Shown one piece after another: positions 43,554 through 53,132 of a stretch of DNA of 64,000 nucleotides. The position numbers and the translations under genes were made by a program. Numbering within the stretch: the stretch's first letter is position 1; each line of letters starts with the position of its first letter. Location: positions 4,712,001 to 4,776,000 of the forward strand of contig NZ_CP059556.1 of the NCBI RefSeq assembly GCF_024734405.1, written 5' to 3'. The notes beneath the pieces were generated by a model, which did not search any database, had not been told where the DNA came from, and was given only the letters and a program-made list of their open reading frames with translations. This DNA is from Saccharopolyspora gregorii (GTDB lineage: Bacteria; Actinomycetota; Actinomycetes; Mycobacteriales; Pseudonocardiaceae).

Positions 43554-44834
43554 TCAACTCCAGCGCCGAGAGACCAGGCCCGCCAGCAGCGGACCCGCGA
43601 TGACCACCACGAGAGTTCCGAGCATCGCATGGACGGGCATGCTCATGGCCAGGATCACGGCCAATCCCATCCCCAGGCACGCGGACCGCATCCGCCACAC
43701 CTGGTCGTCCGCGAGCAGCACCCGCGCGGCGGCGTTGGCCAGCGCGTGGTGCACCAGCAGGCAGCAGGAGGCGAAGGCCATCGCGGCGACCGGCTGCACC
43801 AGCAGCGCCACCACCGCGGCGGCGACGCCCGCGCACAGGTCCAGCAGGTACGGGGTGCCCGCGCGGCTCGTCCGGCCGAGCACCGCGGGCAGGTCCTGGT
43901 CGCGCTGGACGGCGAGCGCCGTGGAGCGCAGCGATTCGAGGATCCCCAGCAGCACCGGGAACAGCGCCAACCCCACCGCGGTGCCGACCAGCGGCCGCAA
44001 CCCGCCGCCCGCGGCCGCGTCCATCGCGTCGAGCACCGGCTGCCCGGACAGCGCGAGCCGGGCCGGGCCGAGCTGGTGCAGCAGCGCCGCCGACAGCAGC
44101 AGCACCGCCGCGCCGGTCACCACCAGCGCGGCGATCACGGCCCACTTCACGACCTTGCCGCGGTAGCGGTCCTGCTCGTGGGCCGGGGCGGTGAGCCGCT
44201 CGAAGCCGAGGAAGCCGAAGAACAGCACCCCGGCCGCGCCGGTGATGCCGATGGCCCCGTCGCCCCGCGGCGGACCGACCGGCAGGCCCGCGGGCGGTTC
44301 GATCGCGAAGCACACCGCCACGACCAGCCCCACCACGACCAGCGCGAGCAGCAGCCACACCCAGGCCGCGGCGCCGCGGATGCGCAGCCCCGCGGTGGCG
44401 GCCAGCACGACGAACAGCACGATCGCCGCGGCGATCGCGGGCGGCGCGGCGGGCATCGCGTGCTGGACGATGACCTCCGCGACCGCGGCCAGGGCGGCGA
44501 CCTGCCCGGCGAGCGCGGTGGCGGCGCCGAACCGCGCGGGCAGCACGCCGAGCCGCGCCCGGATGCACGCGTAGCCGGCGCCGGGGCCGCGGTAGCTGGC
44601 GGACTGGTGCGCCGAGGCCAGCGCGCAGCACGCGACCGCCACCAGCACCAGCGGGATCGCGAGCGGCACCAGCCGCCCGGCGGCGAGGGTGGCGGGGGCG
44701 ATGCCGACGAACAGGCCCGCGCCGAGCATGCCGCCGAGCGCCAGCGGCAGCGCCGATCCGAGCGACCGCCGAGGTCCGCCCGCGGCGGGACCCGCACCGG
44801 TTGCCGCCTGCTGCTCCGCGACCTGTTGCCCCAC
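43554..44834 (-). CDS. APC-superfamily amino acid permease
   Basis: 426-residue inner-membrane transporter with 12 predicted hydrophobic segments. The APC core motif is in the first helix ([15 protein letters not shown]), and the sixth contains [20 protein letters not shown], the substrate and coupling region. Substrate is not predictable beyond an amino acid or amine. GTG at 44834 is chosen because AAGG lies 7 bases upstream; farther upstream the frame is arginine-rich and unlike a protein. It is followed by the DUF402 gene. Confidence 0.87.
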   Translation of the reverse strand: MGQQVAEQQAATGAGPAAGGPRRSLGSALPLALGGMLGAGLFVGIAPATLAAGRLVPLAIPLVLVAVACCALASAHQSASYRGPGAGYACIRARLGVLPARFGAATALAGQVAALAAVAEVIVQHAMPAAPPAIAAAIVLFVVLAATAGLRIRGAAAWVWLLLALVVVGLVVAVCFAIEPPAGLPVGPPRGDGAIGITGAAGVLFFGFLGFERLTAPAHEQDRYRGKVVKWAVIAALVVTGAAVLLLSAALLHQLGPARLALSGQPVLDAMDAAAGGGLRPLVGTAVGLALFPVLLGILESLRSTALAVQRDQDLPAVLGRTSRAGTPYLLDLCAGVAAAVVALLVQPVAAMAFASCCLLVHHALANAAARVLLADDQVWRMRSACLGMGLAVILAMSMPVHAMLGTLVVVIAGPLLAGLVSRRWS

Positions 44835-45238
44835 TCGTCCACCTTTGCAGAACGCGGTCCCCACCGGCAGCCGCCTGCCGGTCGACGCCGACCGGGCACG
44901 CCCGCGGCGGCGGCCCGGCGGGCGCCGCGCGGCCGGTCGCACCCGGATCCGCGACGGCCCAGCCTACGCACCGGCACCGGCCCGTCCCGGTGCGCTTTCC
45001 CCACCGGGCCGCGCCGACGCGCTCCCGCGCGGGAAAAACCGCTGGCGATGATCGGCGCAGCGCTAAGCTCGGACGTACGGCGCGGCCGGTCGCACCGCGA
45101 CCGCCTGTCGGACCCACCGCGGCCCGCCCGATCTACAGTGGCGGTCGCGGGACGGCCTCCGACCAGGTCAGCCCCGCCGGGGACAGTCCCCGCGTCCGAG
45201 ATCCCCATCGACGGCGACACCGCCCGGAGGAAACACAC
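44835..45238. other. Divergent intergenic region between the permease gene and pepA
   Basis: About 400 bases without a gene. A TACAGT box at 45134-45139 could be the -10 of the aminopeptidase gene, giving a leader of some 95 bases. No repeat or operator is apparent. Confidence 0.45.
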
Positions 45239-46729
45239 GTGAGCACGCCGAAACTCGCCCTCACCGACACCAAAGCCGCGAAACTCACCGCGGACGTCCT
45301 GGTCATCGGCACCATCGCCGGTGCGGACGGCCCGGAGATCGCACCGGGCGGCGAGGAGGTGGCCGCGTCCTTCGACGGCGACCTGGCGAAGGTGCTCGCG
45401 ACCCTCGGCGCCAGCGGCAAGGCCGAGGAGGTCGTGAAGCTGCCCGCGGGTTCCGGGCTGCGCGCGGACGTGCTGCTGGCCGTCGGGCTCGGCAAGGTCA
45501 CCGGCGACTCCCCCACCGGCGAGCAGGTGCGCCGCGCCGCCGGTGCCGCGGCCCGCGCGCTGAGCGGTGTCGCGCACGCCGCGACCACGCTGGGCGCGCT
45601 GGACCTGGGCGCCGCGGTGCAGGGCACCGTGCTGGGCGCCTACTCGTTCCGCAAGTACAAGTCCGAGCCGGGCGACGACCCGGTGAACCAGGTCGACCTG
45701 GTCGTGCCGGACGCGAAGGACGACGCCGCCAAGCACGCGCTCAAGGGCGGCACCGCCATCGGCGAGTCCGTCACCATCGCCCGGGACCTGATCAACACCC
45801 CGCCGAACGACCTGTACCCGGGGTCCTTCGCCGACCGGGCGAGCGAGCTGGCCCGGTCCGCGGGGCTGGAGGTCGAGGTGCTCGACGAGGCGGCCCTGCG
45901 CAAGGGCGGCTACGGCGGCATCCTCGGCGTCGGCGCCGGTTCGAGCCGTCCGCCGCGCCTGGTCCGGCTGCGGCACAAGGGCCCGAAGGCGGCGAAGAAG
46001 GTCGCGCTGGTCGGCAAGGGCGTCACCTTCGACACCGGCGGCATCTCGCTGAAGCCGGCCGCCTCGATGGACGAGATGACCTCGGACATGTCCGGCGCCG
46101 CCGCGGTGATCGCCACGATGGTGCTGGTCTCGAAGCTGAACTACCCGCTGGACGTGACCGCCACCGTGCCGATGGTGGAGAACATGCCCTCCGGCACCGC
46201 GTACCGGCCCGGCGACGTGCTGAGCATGTACGGCGGCAAGACGGTCGAGGTCCTCAACACCGACGCCGAGGGCAGGCTGATCCTGGCCGACGCGATCGTG
46301 CGCGCGGGCGAGGACGAGCCGGACTACCTGATCGAGACCTCCACGCTGACCGGCGCGCAGGTGGTGGCGCTGGGCAAGCGCACCCCCGCCGTGATGGGCG
46401 ACGAGGACTTCCGCGACCGCGTCGCGAAGCTCTCGCAGGCCACCGGTGAGGGCGCCTGGCCGATGCCGCTGCCCGAGGAGCTGCGCGGCGACCTGGACTC
46501 GAAGCTCGCCGACCTGGCGAACGTGGCCGGGCACCGCTGGGGCGGCATGCTCACCGCGGGCCTGTTCCTGAAGGAGTTCGTCCGCGACGGGCTGCCGTGG
46601 GCGCACATCGACGTGGCCGGCCCGGCGTACAACACGAACTCGCCGCACGGCTACACCGCGAAGGGCGGCACCGGTGTTCCGGTGCGCACGATCGCGGCGG
46701 TGCTCGCCGACATCGCCGAGAACGGCTGA
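45239..46729 (+). CDS. pepA: Leucyl aminopeptidase (M17)
   Basis: Cytoplasmic zinc/manganese exopeptidase, 496 residues, removing N-terminal amino acids. The C-terminal catalytic domain has [16 protein letters not shown] (metal Asp and catalytic Lys region), [11 protein letters not shown] and the family signature [13 protein letters not shown] with Asp and Glu ligands and catalytic Arg. The N-terminal macro-like domain is normal. GTG at 45239 with GGAGG 8 bases upstream. Counterpart of Rv2213 (pepB by mycobacterial naming). Confidence 0.94.
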   Translation: MSTPKLALTDTKAAKLTADVLVIGTIAGADGPEIAPGGEEVAASFDGDLAKVLATLGASGKAEEVVKLPAGSGLRADVLLAVGLGKVTGDSPTGEQVRRAAGAAARALSGVAHAATTLGALDLGAAVQGTVLGAYSFRKYKSEPGDDPVNQVDLVVPDAKDDAAKHALKGGTAIGESVTIARDLINTPPNDLYPGSFADRASELARSAGLEVEVLDEAALRKGGYGGILGVGAGSSRPPRLVRLRHKGPKAAKKVALVGKGVTFDTGGISLKPAASMDEMTSDMSGAAAVIATMVLVSKLNYPLDVTATVPMVENMPSGTAYRPGDVLSMYGGKTVEVLNTDAEGRLILADAIVRAGEDEPDYLIETSTLTGAQVVALGKRTPAVMGDEDFRDRVAKLSQATGEGAWPMPLPEELRGDLDSKLADLANVAGHRWGGMLTAGLFLKEFVRDGLPWAHIDVAGPAYNTNSPHGYTAKGGTGVPVRTIAAVLADIAENG

Positions 46730-46743
46730 CGGAGGACGCCCGG

Positions 46744-46773
46744 ACGGCCCGCCGAGTGCGCTCGGCGGGCCGT
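46744..46773 (+). terminator. Terminator of pepA
   Basis: 13-base-pair stem ACGGCCCGCCGAG with CTCGGCGGGCCGT and loop TGCG, 15 bases after the stop. Confidence 0.82.
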
Positions 46774-46861
46774 TCGCCGTCCGCGCCACGTGCGCGAACG
46801 GCTGTGAGCCGCGTCTCAAAGGGATCACCACGGCCCTGCCCCGCGATGCCAGGATGGGGTG

Positions 46862-47371
46862 GTGAGCGAAACGAGCGAGCAGCAGCCGACCACCCCCGGG
46901 CCTGCGCGGCACGGTTTCGCGGTCGAAGTGGTGTGGACCGGCAACACCGGCGCGGGCACCAGCAGCTACCGCAGCTACGAGCGCACCCACGAGGTCCGCT
47001 CAGCGGGCAAGAGCACCATCGAGGCCTCCGCGGACCCGGCGTTCCTCGGCGACGCCGACCGGTACAACCCGGAGGAGCTGCTCATCGCGTCCCTGTCGCA
47101 GTGCCACATGCTGTGGTTCCTGCACCTGGCCGCGGAGTGCGGCGTGGTGGTGGTCGGCTACCACGACCACGCGCAGGGCGAGCTCGCGGAGAACGCCGAC
47201 GGTTCGGGGCAGTTCCGGGAAGTGGTGCTCCAGCCGGAGGTCGCGGTCGAGGACCTGGCCAGCGTGGACGCCGCGGAAGCGCTGCACGAGCGCGCGCACG
47301 AGCTCTGCTACATCTCGAAGTCGGTGAACTTCCCGGTGCGGCTGACCCCGTCCACCCGGGTCGCGAACTGA
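46862..47371 (+). CDS. OsmC-family protein
   Basis: 169-residue OsmC/YhfA-like protein. Two conserved cysteines characteristic of the family are present: one in LLIASLSQCHMLWFLH (about 80) and one in HELCYISKSVNFPV (about 145), compatible with a thiol peroxidase site. The YhfA-like pattern VVGYHDHAQGEL suggests the broader OsmC clade rather than a true Ohr. GTG 46862, with CAGGAT 6 bases before it and no ribosome-binding site; GTG 46859 is equally possible. Converges with the next gene, 4 bases between stops. Confidence 0.88.
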   Translation: MSETSEQQPTTPGPARHGFAVEVVWTGNTGAGTSSYRSYERTHEVRSAGKSTIEASADPAFLGDADRYNPEELLIASLSQCHMLWFLHLAAECGVVVVGYHDHAQGELAENADGSGQFREVVLQPEVAVEDLASVDAAEALHERAHELCYISKSVNFPVRLTPSTRVAN

Positions 47372-47375
47372 CGCG

Positions 47376-47717
47376 TCAGCCCAGGTCGCGGCGGCGCTGC
47401 CGGTCCCGCAACACCCGCTGCCGGGCCTGGTAGTCCCGCATCCGCTGCGGGTAGCCGAGTTTGGCCACCTCGTAGCAGGGCATCCCCTGCTTGCGGGCGA
47501 AGCGGAACGCCGCTTCCGGTCCCGCGACGCGGCGCCGGGTCCACTCCCCGTCGTGCGCGACGAGCAGCACCGTGGTCTCGGTGACGGTGGTGCGGGGTTC
47601 GACGAAGGCTTCGACGCCGTGGCGCTGCTGCGCCCAGGTCCGCAGGTGATCGGTGTCCCGCGAGTCGGCCGGACGACCCGCGGTGCGCCGTCGCCGAAAA
47701 CGATCGAACAGACCCAC
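47376..47717 (-). CDS. Hypothetical basic protein
   Basis: 113 residues, no family recognised. Begins MGLFDRFRRRRTAGRPAD, then an ordered core with HGVEAFVEPRTTVTETTVLLVAHDGEWTRRRV and FRFARKQGMPCYEVAKLGYP, ending in a basic helix MRDYQARQRVLRDRQRRRD. The net charge is strongly positive. GTG start at 47717 with GGAGG 8 bases upstream; the longer frame upstream is not supported. It is divergent from lpdA and convergent with the OsmC gene. Confidence 0.75.
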   Translation of the reverse strand: MGLFDRFRRRRTAGRPADSRDTDHLRTWAQQRHGVEAFVEPRTTVTETTVLLVAHDGEWTRRRVAGPEAAFRFARKQGMPCYEVAKLGYPQRMRDYQARQRVLRDRQRRRDLG

Positions 47718-48025
47718 GGCATTCGCCTCCCCGCGCGCTGGAAGCCGGCCGCGGATTCGATTCACCTGCGCGCGGCCGCACTCGGAGACACCTCCGGAAA
47801 ACCGGTGCTCCCGTTCGCGATGATGCCACCGGGCGCCTGTGACGAAGCTGAGAATCGGAAAAAACGATTCAGTGGGATCGGGCACGTTCGCGCGATCAGA
47901 GCGAGCCCACGTCGCGTCGTCCCAACGGGTGGTGACAAGATGGCTGCCAGGTGTTCCGTGCCTCGCGCGACAGCCGGGCCGGGCGGCACCTCAGCGATTC
48001 AACGATGGCTGTCGAGGAGTGCGAA
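47718..48025. other. Divergent intergenic region upstream of lpdA
   Basis: About 308 bases without a gene. It includes a small AT-rich hairpin at 47848-47872. Promoters for both flanking genes are expected, but none is distinctive. Confidence 0.45.
47848..47872. repeat. AT-rich inverted repeat upstream of lpdA
   Basis: CTGAGAATCG and CGATTCAG (one bulged G) around a loop of adenines, conspicuous in this GC-rich DNA. Role unknown; possible operator. Confidence 0.4.
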
Positions 48026-49396
48026 GTGACCGACACGTCCGCCGATCTGGTCATTCTCGGCGGCGGTTCGGGCGGCTACGCCTGCGCTTTCCGCGCGGCT
48101 GAGCTGGGCCTGTCCGTCGTCCTCATCGAAAAGGACAAGCTCGGGGGAACCTGCTTGCACCGCGGGTGCATTCCCACGAAGGCTCTCCTGCACGCCGCGG
48201 AGGTCGCCGACTCCGCGCGCGACGGCGACCAGTTCGGGGTGAAGACCTCGCTGGAGGGCATCGACATCGCGGGGGTGAACTCCTACAAGGACGGTGTCGT
48301 CGGCAAGCTCTACAAGGGCCTGCAGGGCCTGGCCAAGGCGCACAAGGTGACGCTGGTCGACGGCGCGGGCACGCTCGTCGACAAGAACACCGTCGAGGTC
48401 GACGGCACCCGCTACACCGGCAAGAACGTCGTGCTCGCCACCGGCTCGTACTCCAAGTCGCTGCCCGGCCTGGAGCTCGGCGGCCGCGTCATCGCCAGCG
48501 AGCAGGCGCTGAACCTGGACTTCGTGCCGGAGAAGGTCGTCGTGCTCGGCGGCGGCGTGATCGGCGTGGAGTTCGCGAGCGTGTGGCGCTCCTTCGGCGC
48601 CGAGGTCACCATCGTCGAGGCCCTGCCGCACCTGGTGCCGAACGAGGACGAGTTCGCCTCCAAGCAGCTGGAGCGCGCGTTCCGCAAGCGCGGCATCAAG
48701 TTCAAGACCGGCGTCAAGTTCACCGGCGCCACCCAGACCGACTCCGGCATCTCGGTGAGCCTGGAGAACGGCGACCAGCTCGACGCGGACGTGCTGCTGG
48801 TGGCCGTCGGCCGCGGCCCGAACACCGCGGGCCACGGCTACGAGGAGGCCGGGATCCAGCTGGAGCGCGGCTTCGTCGTCGCCGACGAGCGGCTGCGCAC
48901 CAGCCTGCCGGGCGTGTACGCGGTCGGGGACATCGTGCCCGGCCTGCAGCTCGCGCACCGCGGCTTCCAGCAGGGCATCTTCGTGGCCGAGGAGATCGCG
49001 GGCCAGAACCCGCAGGCGATCGACGAGGCGGGCATCCCGCGCGTCACCTACAGCCACCCCGAGGTCGCCTCGGTGGGCCTGACCGAGAGCGCCGCCAAGG
49101 AGCAGTACGGCTCGGTGCAGACCTTCACCTACGACCTCGCAGGCAACGGCAAGAGCCAGATCCTCAAGACGGCGGGCGCGGTGAAGCTGGTCCGCGCCAC
49201 CGACGGGCCGGTGCTCGGCCTGCACCTGGTCGGCGACCGGGTCGGCGAGCTCATCGGCGAAGCCCAGTTGATCTACAACTGGGAGGCGCTGCCCGAGGAC
49301 GTGGCACCGCTGGTGCACGCCCACCCCACGCAGACCGAGGCCCTCGGCGAGGCGCACCTCGCCCTGGCCGGCAAGCCGCTGCACGTCCACGGCTGA
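48026..49396 (+). CDS. lpdA: Dihydrolipoyl dehydrogenase
   Basis: E3 flavoprotein of the 2-oxo acid dehydrogenase complexes, re-oxidising dihydrolipoamide with NAD+. 456 residues. FAD loop LGGGSGGYA (11-19), redox pair Cys43 and Cys48 in [16 protein letters not shown] loop [14 protein letters not shown], the FAD Asp in VYAVGDIV, and the C-terminal catalytic [14 protein letters not shown] with His and Glu. GTG at 48026 follows GGAG at 7 bases. The upstream in-frame starts add a stretch lacking homology. It lies directly before the E2 gene, with lipB and lipA nearby, a lipoate-centred cluster. Confidence 0.95.
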   Translation: MTDTSADLVILGGGSGGYACAFRAAELGLSVVLIEKDKLGGTCLHRGCIPTKALLHAAEVADSARDGDQFGVKTSLEGIDIAGVNSYKDGVVGKLYKGLQGLAKAHKVTLVDGAGTLVDKNTVEVDGTRYTGKNVVLATGSYSKSLPGLELGGRVIASEQALNLDFVPEKVVVLGGGVIGVEFASVWRSFGAEVTIVEALPHLVPNEDEFASKQLERAFRKRGIKFKTGVKFTGATQTDSGISVSLENGDQLDADVLLVAVGRGPNTAGHGYEEAGIQLERGFVVADERLRTSLPGVYAVGDIVPGLQLAHRGFQQGIFVAEEIAGQNPQAIDEAGIPRVTYSHPEVASVGLTESAAKEQYGSVQTFTYDLAGNGKSQILKTAGAVKLVRATDGPVLGLHLVGDRVGELIGEAQLIYNWEALPEDVAPLVHAHPTQTEALGEAHLALAGKPLHVHG

Positions 49397-49457
49397 TCCG
49401 GTCCGCTTCCCGCACCAGCACAGCACCCCGCCACACCGCACGAGGAGTCCGCGAGCG

Positions 49458-51221
49458 ATGTCCTTCTCCGTCCAGATGCCCGCGCTAGGCGAAAGCGTCA
49501 GCGAGGGCACGATCACCCGGTGGCTCAAGCAGGTCGGCGACACCGTCGAGGTCGACGAGCCCCTGCTGGAGGTCTCCACCGACAAGGTCGACACCGAGAT
49601 CCCGTCCCCCGCCGCCGGTGTGCTGCAGCGCATCGTCGCCGAGGAGGACGACACGGTGGAGATCGGCGGCGAGCTCGCCGTCATCGGCGACAGCGCCGAC
49701 GACTCGGGCTCCGCCCCCGCGCCGCAGCAGGCCCCCGCCGAGGAGCCCGCCCCGGCGCAGGAAGCCGCCCCCGCCCAGGAGCAGCAGGCCCCGGCCGAGC
49801 AGCCCGCCGCGCCCGCCGCCTCCGGTGGTGCGGCGCAGGGCACCGAGGTGCCGATGCCCGCGCTGGGCGAGAGCGTCAGCGAGGGCACGATCACCCGGTG
49901 GCTCAAGCAGGTCGGCGACTCGGTCGAGGTCGACGAGCCGCTGCTGGAGGTCTCCACCGACAAGGTCGACACCGAGATCCCGTCGCCGGTCGCGGGCACG
50001 CTGCTGGAGATCGCCGCGGGCGAGGACGACACCGTGGAGGTCGGCGGGAAGCTGGCCGTGATCGGCGAGCAGGGTGCCGCTCCGGCCGCGCCCGCCGCGC
50101 CGGAACCGGCTCCCGCCCCGGCCGCCGCGCCCGCTCCGGAACCGAAGCCGGAACCCGCCGCCCAGGCACCGGCCGCGCCGGCCCAGCCCGCGACCCCGGC
50201 TCAGCCCGCCGCTCCGGCCCAGCCCGCTGCGCAGCAGCCCGCCGCGCAGCAGGCCCCGGCCGCCCAGCAGTCCGGCCCGTCCGGCAGCACCCCGTACGTG
50301 ACGCCGCTGGTGCGCAAGCTCGCCAACCAGCACGGCATCGACCTGTCCACCATCAAGGGCAGCGGTGTCGGCGGCCGGATCCGCAAGCAGGACGTGCAGG
50401 CCGCGGTCGACGCCGCCCAGGCGAAGCCGGCGGCCCCGGCCGCCGCGAAGCCCGCGGCCCCGGCCGCGCAGGCCGCCCCGTCCGAGGAGGCCGAGGCGCT
50501 GCGCGGCACCACGCAGCAGATGTCCCGGCTGCGCCAGCTGCTGGCCCGCCGCATGGTCGAGTCGCTGCAGACCGCGGCACAGCTGACCACGGTGATCGAG
50601 GTCGACGTCACCCGCATCGCGAAGCTGCGCCAGCAGGCGAAGGCCTCCTTCGAGGCGGCGGAGGGCGTGAAGCTGTCCTTCCTGCCGTTCTTCGCGAAGG
50701 CCGCCGCCGAGGCGCTCAAGCTGCACCCGAAGGTGAACGCCTCGGTCAACGAGGAGAGCAAGGAGATCACCTACCACGCGGCCGAGCACCTCTCGATCGC
50801 CGTGGACACCCCGCGCGGGCTGGTCTCCCCGGTGATCCACGACGCCGGGGACCTGAACCTCGGCGGCCTGGCCCGCAAGATCTCCGACGTGGCCGAGCGC
50901 ACCCGGAACAACAAGCTCAAGCCGGACGAGCTCTCCGGGGGCACCTTCACCATCACCAACACCGGCAGCCGCGGCGCGCTGTTCGACACCCCGATCCTGA
51001 ACCCGCCGCAGGTGGGCATGCTGGGCACGGGCAGCGTCGTGAAGCGTCCCGTGGTCGTCTCCGACGACAACGGCGGCGACACGATCGCGATCCGGTCGAT
51101 GGTGTACCTGGCGCTGTCCTACGACCACCGGCTGGTCGACGGCGCGGACGCGGCCCGCTTCCTCACCACGCTGAAGCAGCGGCTGGAGGAAGGCGCTTTC
51201 GAGGCCGACCTCGGGATCTGA
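49458..51221 (+). CDS. sucB: Dihydrolipoamide acyltransferase (E2), two lipoyl domains
   Basis: 587-residue E2 core of the pyruvate/2-oxoglutarate dehydrogenase complexes (DlaT of mycobacteria). Two lipoyl domains, residues 2-77 and 128-203, carry lipoylation Lys43 and Lys169 (STDKVD). Ala/Pro-rich swinging linkers follow each. The E3/E1-binding domain spans about 279-316 ([19 protein letters not shown]). The catalytic domain spans about 360-587, with the active-site [15 protein letters not shown]. The two lipoyl repeats are nearly identical at DNA level. In actinobacteria one E2 often serves both complexes (established for mycobacteria), so the gene name is tentative. Confidence 0.95.
   Translation: MSFSVQMPALGESVSEGTITRWLKQVGDTVEVDEPLLEVSTDKVDTEIPSPAAGVLQRIVAEEDDTVEIGGELAVIGDSADDSGSAPAPQQAPAEEPAPAQEAAPAQEQQAPAEQPAAPAASGGAAQGTEVPMPALGESVSEGTITRWLKQVGDSVEVDEPLLEVSTDKVDTEIPSPVAGTLLEIAAGEDDTVEVGGKLAVIGEQGAAPAAPAAPEPAPAPAAAPAPEPKPEPAAQAPAAPAQPATPAQPAAPAQPAAQQPAAQQAPAAQQSGPSGSTPYVTPLVRKLANQHGIDLSTIKGSGVGGRIRKQDVQAAVDAAQAKPAAPAAAKPAAPAAQAAPSEEAEALRGTTQQMSRLRQLLARRMVESLQTAAQLTTVIEVDVTRIAKLRQQAKASFEAAEGVKLSFLPFFAKAAAEALKLHPKVNASVNEESKEITYHAAEHLSIAVDTPRGLVSPVIHDAGDLNLGGLARKISDVAERTRNNKLKPDELSGGTFTITNTGSRGALFDTPILNPPQVGMLGTGSVVKRPVVVSDDNGGDTIAIRSMVYLALSYDHRLVDGADAARFLTTLKQRLEEGAFEADLGI
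49476..50073. repeat. Near-identical direct repeat encoding the two lipoyl domains
   Basis: Bases 49476-49695 and 49854-50073, offset 378 bases, in frame. The first 130 bases differ at only a few positions, fewer than expected for an old duplication. Confidence 0.85.
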
Positions 51222-51238
51222 TCCGGCTCCGAGCCACG

Positions 51239-51274
51239 GCGAGGGCCGTCCACCTGCGGGTGGGCGGCCCTCGC
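51239..51274 (+). terminator. Terminator of lpdA-sucB
   Basis: 16-base-pair stem (GCGAGGGCCGTCCACC with GGTGGGCGGCCCTCGC, one T-G wobble) and loop TGCG, 17 bases after the sucB stop. Confidence 0.85.
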
Positions 51275-51346
51275 CGCGTTCCGGGCCGTTTCTCCGCCGG
51301 GCGAAACCTGTCGCGTGCGGAAGATCGTTGCGGGACGATCGGGGGC

Positions 51347-52231
51347 ATGCGCGTGGTAATCGCCGGTTCGTCCGGGTTGATCGGCACGAGTCTCGTCGCG
51401 GCGTTGCGGCAGGGCGAGCACGAGGTGCTGCGGCTGGTCCGCCGCCGCCCGGCCGCCCCCGACGAGCACGGCTGGGACCCGGCGAAGGGCGAGCTGGACG
51501 AGGCGGCCCTCGCCGGGGCGGACGCGGTGGTGAACCTGTGCGGCGCCGGGATCGCCGACCGCCGCTGGAGCACCGAGCGCAAGGAGCTGCTGGTGTCCTC
51601 GCGGGTGCGCCCGACGGTGCTGCTGGCCGAGGCGGTGGCCCGCCACGGCGTGCCCGCGCTGGTCAACGGCTCGGCAGTGGGCTACTACGGCGACACCGGC
51701 GACCGGCTGGTGACGGAGTCGACGCCGCCGGGAACCGGTTTCCTCGCCGACCTGTGCCGCCAGTGGGAGGCGGCGACGAGCCCGGCGGTGGACGCGGGCG
51801 CCCGGGTCGCGCTCTCGCGCACGGGCCTGGTGGTGGCGCACTCGGGTGGCCTGGTGGGCCGGTTGAAGCCGTTGTTCTCGATGCTGCTGGGCGCGAAGCT
51901 CGGCGGCGGGCGGCAGTACATGCCGTGGATCTCGCTGGACGACGCGGTGGGTGCGCTGCGGTTCCTGGTGGAGAACTCGGCCGTGTCGGGCCCGGTGAAC
52001 CTGACCGGCCCGGCGCCGGTGACCAACGCCGAGTTCACCCGCGAGCTGGGGGCGGCGCTGGGCAGGCCCGCGCCGTGGACGGTGCCGGAGTTCGTGCTCC
52101 GCGCGGCGTTGGGCGAGGCCGCCGACGAGGCGATGCTGGCCGGGCAGCGGGCGATGCCGGAACGCCTCGACGAGCACGGCTACCCCTTCGCCCACCCCAC
52201 CTTGGACGCCGCGCTGAACGCGGTGCTCTGA
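51347..52231 (+). CDS. TIGR01777-family NAD(P)-binding epimerase-like protein
   Basis: 294-residue extended short-chain dehydrogenase of the YfcH/SulA-like TIGR01777 family. Nucleotide loop VVIAGSSGLIGTSL (3-16), NLCGAGIADRRWS, the SAVGYYGDTG block with a catalytic-like Tyr, and MPWISLDDAVGAL followed by GPVNLTGPAPVTN. Substrate unknown. The ATG at 51347 has GACGAT 7 bases upstream and no ribosome-binding site. It follows the E2 gene as Rv2216 does in mycobacteria. Confidence 0.88.
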   Translation: MRVVIAGSSGLIGTSLVAALRQGEHEVLRLVRRRPAAPDEHGWDPAKGELDEAALAGADAVVNLCGAGIADRRWSTERKELLVSSRVRPTVLLAEAVARHGVPALVNGSAVGYYGDTGDRLVTESTPPGTGFLADLCRQWEAATSPAVDAGARVALSRTGLVVAHSGGLVGRLKPLFSMLLGAKLGGGRQYMPWISLDDAVGALRFLVENSAVSGPVNLTGPAPVTNAEFTRELGAALGRPAPWTVPEFVLRAALGEAADEAMLAGQRAMPERLDEHGYPFAHPTLDAALNAVL

Positions 52232-52314
52232 ACCCGCCGCGGGGCCGCGGGTCCGCCCGGGTGGCCGGCGCCACGTGCGCGGGGCGGTCGGTGCTCTGGG
52301 CGGGAGCCCGGGCG

Positions 52315-52320
52315 TAGCCT
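52315..52320 (+). promoter_or_regulatory. -10 box of lipB (leaderless)
   Basis: TAGCCT, 6 bases (GGCCCG), then GTG. Almost the same arrangement as at lipA. Confidence 0.55.
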
Positions 52321-52326
52321 GGCCCG

Positions 52327-53073
52327 GTGAGTCGCGCGGAGATGTCATGTCGCGCCTCGACCGATGCGGTCGACGTGCGTGAACTGGGAAGAATCGACTA
52401 CCTGGACGCCTGGGACCTCCAGCGGGAGCTGGCCACGAGCCGCGCCGAGGAGGCCGGCCCGGACTCCCTCCTGCTGCTGGAGCACCCGTCGGTGTACACC
52501 GCCGGGAAGCGCACCCAGCCGGAGGACCGGCCGCAGGACGGCACGCCGGTGATCGACGTGGACCGCGGCGGCAAGATCACCTGGCACGGCCCGGGGCAGA
52601 TCGTGGGCTACCCGATCTTGGGTTTGGCCGACCCGATCGACGTGGTCGACTACGTGCGGCGCCTGGAGCAGGCCCTGATCCGCACCTGCGCCCGCTTCGG
52701 CCTGGACACCGGCCGGGTGGAGGGCCGCAGCGGCGTGTGGCTGGCCGCCGACGACGCGCGCCCGGAGCGCAAGATCGCCGCGATCGGCATCCGGGTGCAG
52801 CGGGGCGTGACCATGCACGGGCTGGAGCTGAACTGCGATCCGGACATGGGCCAGTTCGACCGGATCGTGCCGTGCGGCATCCGGGACGCGGGCGTCACCT
52901 CGCTGGCGGCGGAGCTCGGCCGGGACGTTCCCGTCGAGGAGGCGCTGCCGTGGGTGCGCCAGGACGTGCTGGACGCGGTGGACGGCGTGCTGCCGGTGGT
53001 GGAGTCGAACATCGCGCGGGTCGCGCCGACCGCCGAGGGCGTGACGCTGGCGCTGGATCCGACCCTGCGCTAA
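52327..53073 (+). CDS. lipB: Octanoyl-[acyl-carrier-protein]:protein N-octanoyltransferase
   Basis: Moves octanoyl groups from acyl carrier protein to lipoyl domains, the first step of lipoate synthesis. 248 residues. The substrate motif [13 protein letters not shown] (79-91), catalytic Lys149 in ERKIAAIGI and Cys183 in [14 protein letters not shown] are intact. Substrates in this window include the E2 protein just upstream. Leaderless GTG start; the first 15 residues are poorly conserved, so translation could start slightly later. In mycobacteria lipA follows directly, here it is 5.9 kb away. Confidence 0.94.
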   Translation: MSRAEMSCRASTDAVDVRELGRIDYLDAWDLQRELATSRAEEAGPDSLLLLEHPSVYTAGKRTQPEDRPQDGTPVIDVDRGGKITWHGPGQIVGYPILGLADPIDVVDYVRRLEQALIRTCARFGLDTGRVEGRSGVWLAADDARPERKIAAIGIRVQRGVTMHGLELNCDPDMGQFDRIVPCGIRDAGVTSLAAELGRDVPVEEALPWVRQDVLDAVDGVLPVVESNIARVAPTAEGVTLALDPTLR

Positions 53074-53084
53074 CGAACCGCACT

Positions 53085-53128
53085 CCACTCCTCTAGTATT
53101 CCGGAATTACGGACTACTAGAGGAGTGG
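53085..53128. repeat. Long perfect inverted repeat covering the ribosome-binding site of the serine hydrolase gene
   Basis: 14-base arms CCACTCCTCTAGTA and TACTAGAGGAGTGG are perfect complements. A further TCCG/CGGA pairing occurs inside the 16-base spacer. The right arm contains AGGAG, the Shine-Dalgarno sequence of the gene at 53133. It is AT-rich against its surroundings. It could be an operator, a translation-blocking hairpin, or part of a lipB terminator. Confidence 0.75.
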
Positions 53129-53132
53129 AAGC

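Noticed and set aside
44147-46990. 947-codon minus-strand frame opposite pepA
   Set aside because: Shadow of the aminopeptidase and the permease in another frame; GC-skewed residues only.
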